Part shown: piece after piece, positions 59,172 to 64,000 of the stretch | Position numbering within the stretch: the stretch's first letter is position 1 | Layout of the letters: every line of letters begins with the position of its first letter | NCBI RefSeq assembly: GCF_022376445.1 | Contig: NW_025955055.1 | Location: forward strand, 91,413 to 155,412 | From: Fomitopsis serialis | Lineage: Eukaryota; Basidiomycota; Agaricomycetes; Polyporales; Fomitopsidaceae | Reading direction: 5' to 3' | Length of the DNA: 64,000 bases | Position numbers and translations under genes: made by a program | The notes under the pieces: generated by a model | Told to the model about the DNA's origin: nothing | Seen by the model: only the letters and a program-made list of their open reading frames with translations | The model's database searches: none

Positions 59172-60965
59172 GCGAGCTGAAGAGTGCAGGCCGACAGTAG
59201 TATAGTCTATATATGTACCGTGCCGTGCGTGCGACACTAGCTTCTGTGAGGCCGACATCTGAGACTGATCTGAGATTCTGAGTGCGTGAGTGCGGCTGAG
59301 TCAATGAAGGCGAAGGTAACTCACGATACGCGCGTGGCGCCGCGGGGCCTCCTCCTCCTTGCGACGGGTGGCTGCTTACGACGCGACATTCGTGTGGGTT
59401 GATACTGTACACATGCTTCTATTGGCTGCAACACTGCTGATTATATCATATGGTGTTCATAGTGTTATGTAAGTGCTTGCAGACTTTGGCAGCGGCGGTG
59501 AGGCCTGCTGAGACGAGACGCAAAAGCGGCGAGCACATAGCGGAAGAGTGGCTACAGTCCCCAGCAAGTGACACGCGCCAGGCACACCTCCAGCGCAGCA
59601 GTCTCAGTGCTTGCCTTTTGAATTTGATCTGTTTAACTCGCAGAGGTAATAGTTGACTGAGTCGGAGTCACCGAGGAACCGCCACGCGAGGATCTGCGAC
59701 ACGTCGCTTCACGCGGAAAGGCAGCGATGTGTTTTAGGTACAGAAATTGCGGCGGACAAGTCGAAACGGACTGGTGGGACTGGTATGCATCCAAACCATC
59801 TAGCGGATCATCTGGGACAGCAGGGTGGCAATGCGACGAGTGCGATGCATAGGCGCGATAACATTCCGGGCACGAAGGATCTGAGTGGCGAAAGTGTACG
59901 CATCCACTCACGCCAGCCTGCTCAATCGACACTAATGACCTGGAGGTTGAAGCCCGCGGTCAGCACTCGTCCCGAGGGCCGAAGGAAAGCTCGTCTTTAC
60001 TGCGGGTTTGCCCCAAAAGTGGTCGCTGCGGCGCCGAGGCTGGCCGTGCGCAGGCGGACGATGCAGTCTAGATGCCACATTAGTTCGACACCAGTTAGGG
60101 CTTTATGGTCTTACTGGGATATACATGCACTGTGCACTGAGGAGAGTGTTCTTAATGAATGGAAGATCGCGCTGACGAGTACATAGCAGCAGCGAGTCTC
60201 GTCCCATTTATGTGTCTCAGGTCGCAGGAGGAAGCGCGTTAGCCAAGCGCGAGCACCAGGAACACGGGTTTTCTGCGTTGAATCGGAGAGATTGGCGGCG
60301 CCATGGGAGGTCGCGGGTGACAAAAATCATCGAGAGCTCTAGCCTGGTGTTCCGTCGAGTTCAGAAGACGCAACGTGCCTAACCTGCCACTGATTACCTA
60401 TGCTCGATCGTGTCTCGCCTCGCTCGGATGCCATCACGGGCGTAAGGATATATCGGGAGTGATGCTTGAGCCGAATGGCCTCCTTTGAGCTAAGCAACTC
60501 ATGCATGTGCAGGCGAGGAACGTGTAAGAGCAGCAGCAGCGAAAGAGCAAGTGGCACTATTGCGGCGTAACCCGGTCGGTCATAGCCTGTATTGGACGAA
60601 GCTCACAGAGTGTAGGTTGACATCCCGAGAGATGTCGATGAAAGCTTGACTGCAGGCCTCATAGGACTTGTGCAGACTCTGCACAGTGCAAGAGGACCAT
60701 ACGCGTTGGGTGGCCCGACCGTCTCGCATCCACGGCCAGGCGCTCTATGGGCGCCTGACACAACTGGTGGAATCCGTGATGCACTACGCACGAGTCACAG
60801 CCGGTGGCGCGAGGCTCGCCAAGCGGCATCTTGGTCGATTCAAAGACATGCCCAGTCGCCATGGCTGCACAATCCTTTCTCTATCTAACGACCATCATGT
60901 TACCTACCCGTACAAGTATGCTGCTTGACTGCCCCGTGTGAAGCTACTCTGACGACGAATCGCAG
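59172..60965. other. Intergenic, nothing recognised
   Basis: A 177-residue plus-strand frame at 59,653-60,186 has basic, unstructured composition and no recognisable motif, so I do not call it. The first exon of the Vip1-like gene should lie in the last part but could not be placed. Confidence 0.45.
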
Positions 60966-61839
60966 GTGTCCAATCTTCTCCATCCACCACTCAGGACACT
61001 CCATGAGTTCTTTTCGTGAGTGTCCAGCCGATCGCTCGATCGATGCTTCTCGCTTACATTGCTCTTAGGTTCTGCGGGAATCTCGTCTATCGAACACGAT
61101 GTAACGAAGCAGACCGCTACCGTCCACTTTGGAAGTCGTTGCGGCGAAGACCGCGCTGGCTCAACGGCGGCAGCCTCGACGGCGCAACGCTCGCAGTGAC
61201 AGGCGAGAAGGAGCACGTCGACGAGAGGCCAACGTCTGCAGCGGGAGGGCCAATTCGAGCAGATGACAAGCCCCGTGCAGCCAGTGAGTGAACCTGCCGA
61301 TCCTCCACGACCGAGACTGATTCCGTCTAGTCGCCGCGGAGTACCTCGCGAAGGCTCCAGCTGCACGACCATATCCTTCAGCGCGCGATCGAGCTCGACA
61401 TAAGCACGGCATCTGTCGCGCTCCTCAACTACATGAAGTCGCTCGACAACACCTCGGGGAGAAGGTCGTCGGGCGGATAAGACCATCTCGGCCACGTCCA
61501 GGAGAAGGTCGCGCAGCGGCGCAGCCAAGGCGCTCGACGAGCAGAAGGGCTACTCCAAGCAGGCGTCCGACGTGCGTGCTTCCCTTTGACACTGTTCTTC
61601 AGAACGCTGATCGTCTGTGTCGCTGCATACTACACTCGCGCGTCTCGTCACCGTGGGCCAGACGTCTTCCAGTTTTACACTTCGACGGAGCAGGTCTCGA
61701 CATCAGCGAGGCGAAGCGCCTCAAGGGAGCCAGGGTCAGACCAGAAGCCCGCGGACGTCGGCACAGCTTCCACCGGGGTCGGCACAGCTGCACTCCTCTC
61801 GACCCTGCCGTGCAGACAACTGAGAAGCCGCTCGTGTAA
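60966..61839 (+). CDS. vip1: Vip1-like RRM protein (5' partial, frame-broken)
   Basis: After an acceptor at 60,965 the text reads VSNL, then, allowing missing bases, TLHEFFS spliced (donor 61,016) to FCG. SSIEHDVTKQTATVHF near 61,085 completes the first RRM half. GGSLDGATLAVTGEKEHVDE near 61,165 is the second RNP region. LQLHDHILQRAIELDISTAS near 61,358 followed by VALLNYMKSLDNTSGEKV, then ALDEQKGYSKQASDV near 61,528, match the conserved C-terminal half of fungal Vip1 proteins. It ends QTTEKPLV at 61,839. At least five small deletions interrupt the frame. The first exon is not found. The cellular role of this RNA-binding family is poorly defined. Confidence 0.65.
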
Positions 61840-64000
61840 GGATATCCACGTCGGAATGAAGAAGCTGAAACATCTAAATCTGTATGTATGCTATCGTTAC
61901 CCTAGTGACGAAAGAATGTGTAGTGTATGATGCTTGGGCAACGTGAATGATATAACAATGCGCACGTCGCTGTTCTAGATTCTTACTATGCGAAAGCAAA
62001 ATACAATGCGTCAGGCGTGGACAGAGCACAACTGCTCACTTACCAAGGCTTGTGTCTGTAGTATGTACTCATAGTAGTCAACGCGGAGCGCGGTCGTCCG
62101 CCCTCATCTTCGTGTGGGTGGCGAAGACAGTGAACCACAGAGCCTACGAAACGAGCTAAGGTTGGGCAGTCCGGCGTAGCCGGAGCGGATGCGGAGGAAG
62201 AGACCGGTGACTGCACTGTACAGCCACCGACGCGTCGCGTTGGCTCGCGGGTCTCTGAGTCCACGACAACACCGAAGCCGGCTCATACTGTACTACTCAA
62301 GTTACCCTGCAACCTCTGGCAGTCACATACATACCACCCGTGAATCCTCGTCCTCTAATGGCTGGTTTCACCGCGACTAAGTTAAAGACGCGACTATGCG
62401 CGCCCTGTCAATGCTAAGTAGCAGCCGGTACAATCATCACTGTTATCGCCGGAGCCTGGTAGTCGCGCGGAATAAAGATATGGTCGAACAAGTCACAGCG
62501 ACTTGCTTATTGAGCCGTGATCGAGCGTCGAGCTGCGCTGGATAAAAGCTTGGTCTCGAGAGTCGGCGAGTGACCCGCTCGCCACCAGAAGAGCTGCCAG
62601 CGGACTGAGTGGACCAGAAGACGCACTCGAACCGTGCTGCATGATCGACCGAGATGAGCGTGTGAACAGCGCGCCTGTCCTCGAAGCTCCGGATTTGGCG
62701 GAAATGTTTCCGTCGTCGTTGCCCGAGCAGCCTGCCACCGAGTACGTGACTCCACTGTTCACCCGGTAAATGCAATGGCGACTGACGGTGTGCACTTAGG
62801 GTCAGCTTCGCCGATGCAACGCTCGTTTTCCCTGTCGTCGTGGCGCAGCATCGCGTGATTCTAATCATCCAACTAGGTCTGCGTTCGAGATGGCAGCATG
62901 GAATAAGGTCCTAGTGGTTTCACGCTACAAGCATCGACACTCATGGTTTGACAGTCGAAGCACCTGCAGTCCTCTACAGGGCCGTTCCAGTTCTCGCAGT
63001 GGTTAGCAGAGCGCGGAGACCTACCATTTCGCCTTGAACATCGTCAGGTCCTGTCATGCTTGTGTTATCATTCTGTCCGTGGCGACTGCGGTCACCCGAG
63101 ACCCGATGCTTCATTCCAAAGAGCGTACGATATCGACGTCTTGTCGGTGATGTTGCTGTTGTTCCCGCAGCCTATGTACGATCACTTCCTCGAGGCTTGG
63201 GCGACCATGCTTATCTCATTGCAGCTGTACACGTGCACGCTCAGCGTCGCGGCGACTGTTCTCATACGCGTTCAGCGGTAGCTATACGACACCTAAACGC
63301 AGTGCCTCGTCACCTGGGTGTATACGTCTATCGGGACTATGGCCGCTGGCCACGTACACATGATCCTCTGGATGCCTCGAGGGCCCTGTTGTGGCGTTTC
63401 GCCCTGCTCACCTCAGCGCGTATTACTATCTCATCCCACACCCTCTTGCCCTTCGACCGCGGTGAGCAGGTTATACACCAGTCTCTGTCAGCTATAGCTG
63501 ACCAAATAAACAGAATCCATGCCAACCCTCAGCGGAACGACGACGTGGCTGTCGTTCGTCTTCTTTTCTTCGTGGACGAGACCAGAGACGCCTCGCGCGT
63601 AGACACTTTCGCTTGACAAGCTGCGCCTGCAGACTACGATGAGGCGGAGAATTTGAAAGGAGCCTTACGTGGTCTTTCTCCTCGAAGACATGAGTAAGAT
63701 TGATGAATGCAACTTTGCAGGAATCGATCCCTCCATCTAAGAGCGCAGGCATCTTGCTGGGCCTGAAAGTGTGGCGTGCGTATCCTATTTCAACTCGTAT
63801 CACGCTCACTGTTACTCATGAGCAGGTCTTGAATGATCAAGATGTGCTTCCCTCTCGCAGGCAGCGTATGTCACAACGCCCGAGATCTATCTATCTGCGG
63901 TCACCTAATACTGCCTACAGACTGCTCTCAAATTTGTAGCGCCGCTCAGTATCAGATACCTTCTCGAGTAGGCCTTCATGCTCTTAAAAAGCTGTTGTCT
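61840..64000. other. Unassigned 3' end of window
   Basis: No family was recognised. A 186-residue plus-strand frame (63,056-63,616) and an overlapping frame with a hydrophobic stretch (AWATMLISLQLYTCTLSVAA near 63,204) are present but cannot both be real. A gene running off the window edge is possible. Confidence 0.35.

Noticed and set aside
59653..60186. 177-residue plus-strand ORF
   Set aside because: Basic, low-structure composition, no motif, no splice context; length is plausible by chance in GC-rich DNA.

Overview
The window is nuclear DNA of a filamentous basidiomycete, most likely an Agaricomycete; Polyporales is a guess. Genes are GC-rich and CpG-rich and are cut by many short GT-AG introns of about 50-60 nt. 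They are recognisable as fungal orthologues: a Dug2-type WD40/M20 peptidase, a Stealth-family phosphotransferase, Rrp6, a DHHC palmitoyltransferase, Egt1 and Vip1. No rRNA, tRNA, CRISPR or prokaryotic operon structure was seen.

Layout. 1-2.5 kb: period-5 repeat, a hairpin-rich motif cluster, no gene. 2.7-15 kb: DUG2 (+), a possible small membrane protein (-), a Stealth phosphotransferase (-) and RRP6 (-). 15.1-16.7 kb: DHHC palmitoyltransferase (+), divergent from RRP6. 16.7-18 kb: unassigned coding-like scraps. 18.1-21.6 kb: EGT1 (+), with a ~175-bp dispersed repeat in an intron and a second copy downstream. 21.6-28.7 kb: gene-poor, with a strongly CpG-depleted island (no CpG between 23,203 and 24,132). 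28.7-30.8 kb: MFS transporter (-). 31.8-33.3 kb: FIST-like protein (+).

33.5-48.8 kb holds five tandem paralogues, all on the minus strand, of a single-pass membrane protein family with no named function. Each has a signal peptide, an extracellular domain with a CxxC, a Ser/Thr linker, one TM, a coiled coil and a C-terminal PPAY motif. Intron positions and phases are the same in all five, and the models come out at 513, 532, 501, 544 and 474 residues. A 3.3-3.6 kb direct segmental duplication made two of them and left an orphan first exon. A DUF6698-like gene remnant lies between the duplicated blocks. This array is the best candidate here for an undescribed system.

50.6-54.2 kb: HAD phosphatase (-) and F-box protein (+). 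54.7-61.8 kb: GNAT acetyltransferase (+), two tandem epoxide hydrolases (-) and a Vip1-like RRM protein (+). Many of these genes, together with the EGT1 5' half and the RRP6 N-terminus, carry single-base deletions that break otherwise conserved frames, while the five-gene array is clean. I read this as local assembly error more than gene decay, but the sequence alone does not settle it. 61.9-64 kb: nothing recognised.
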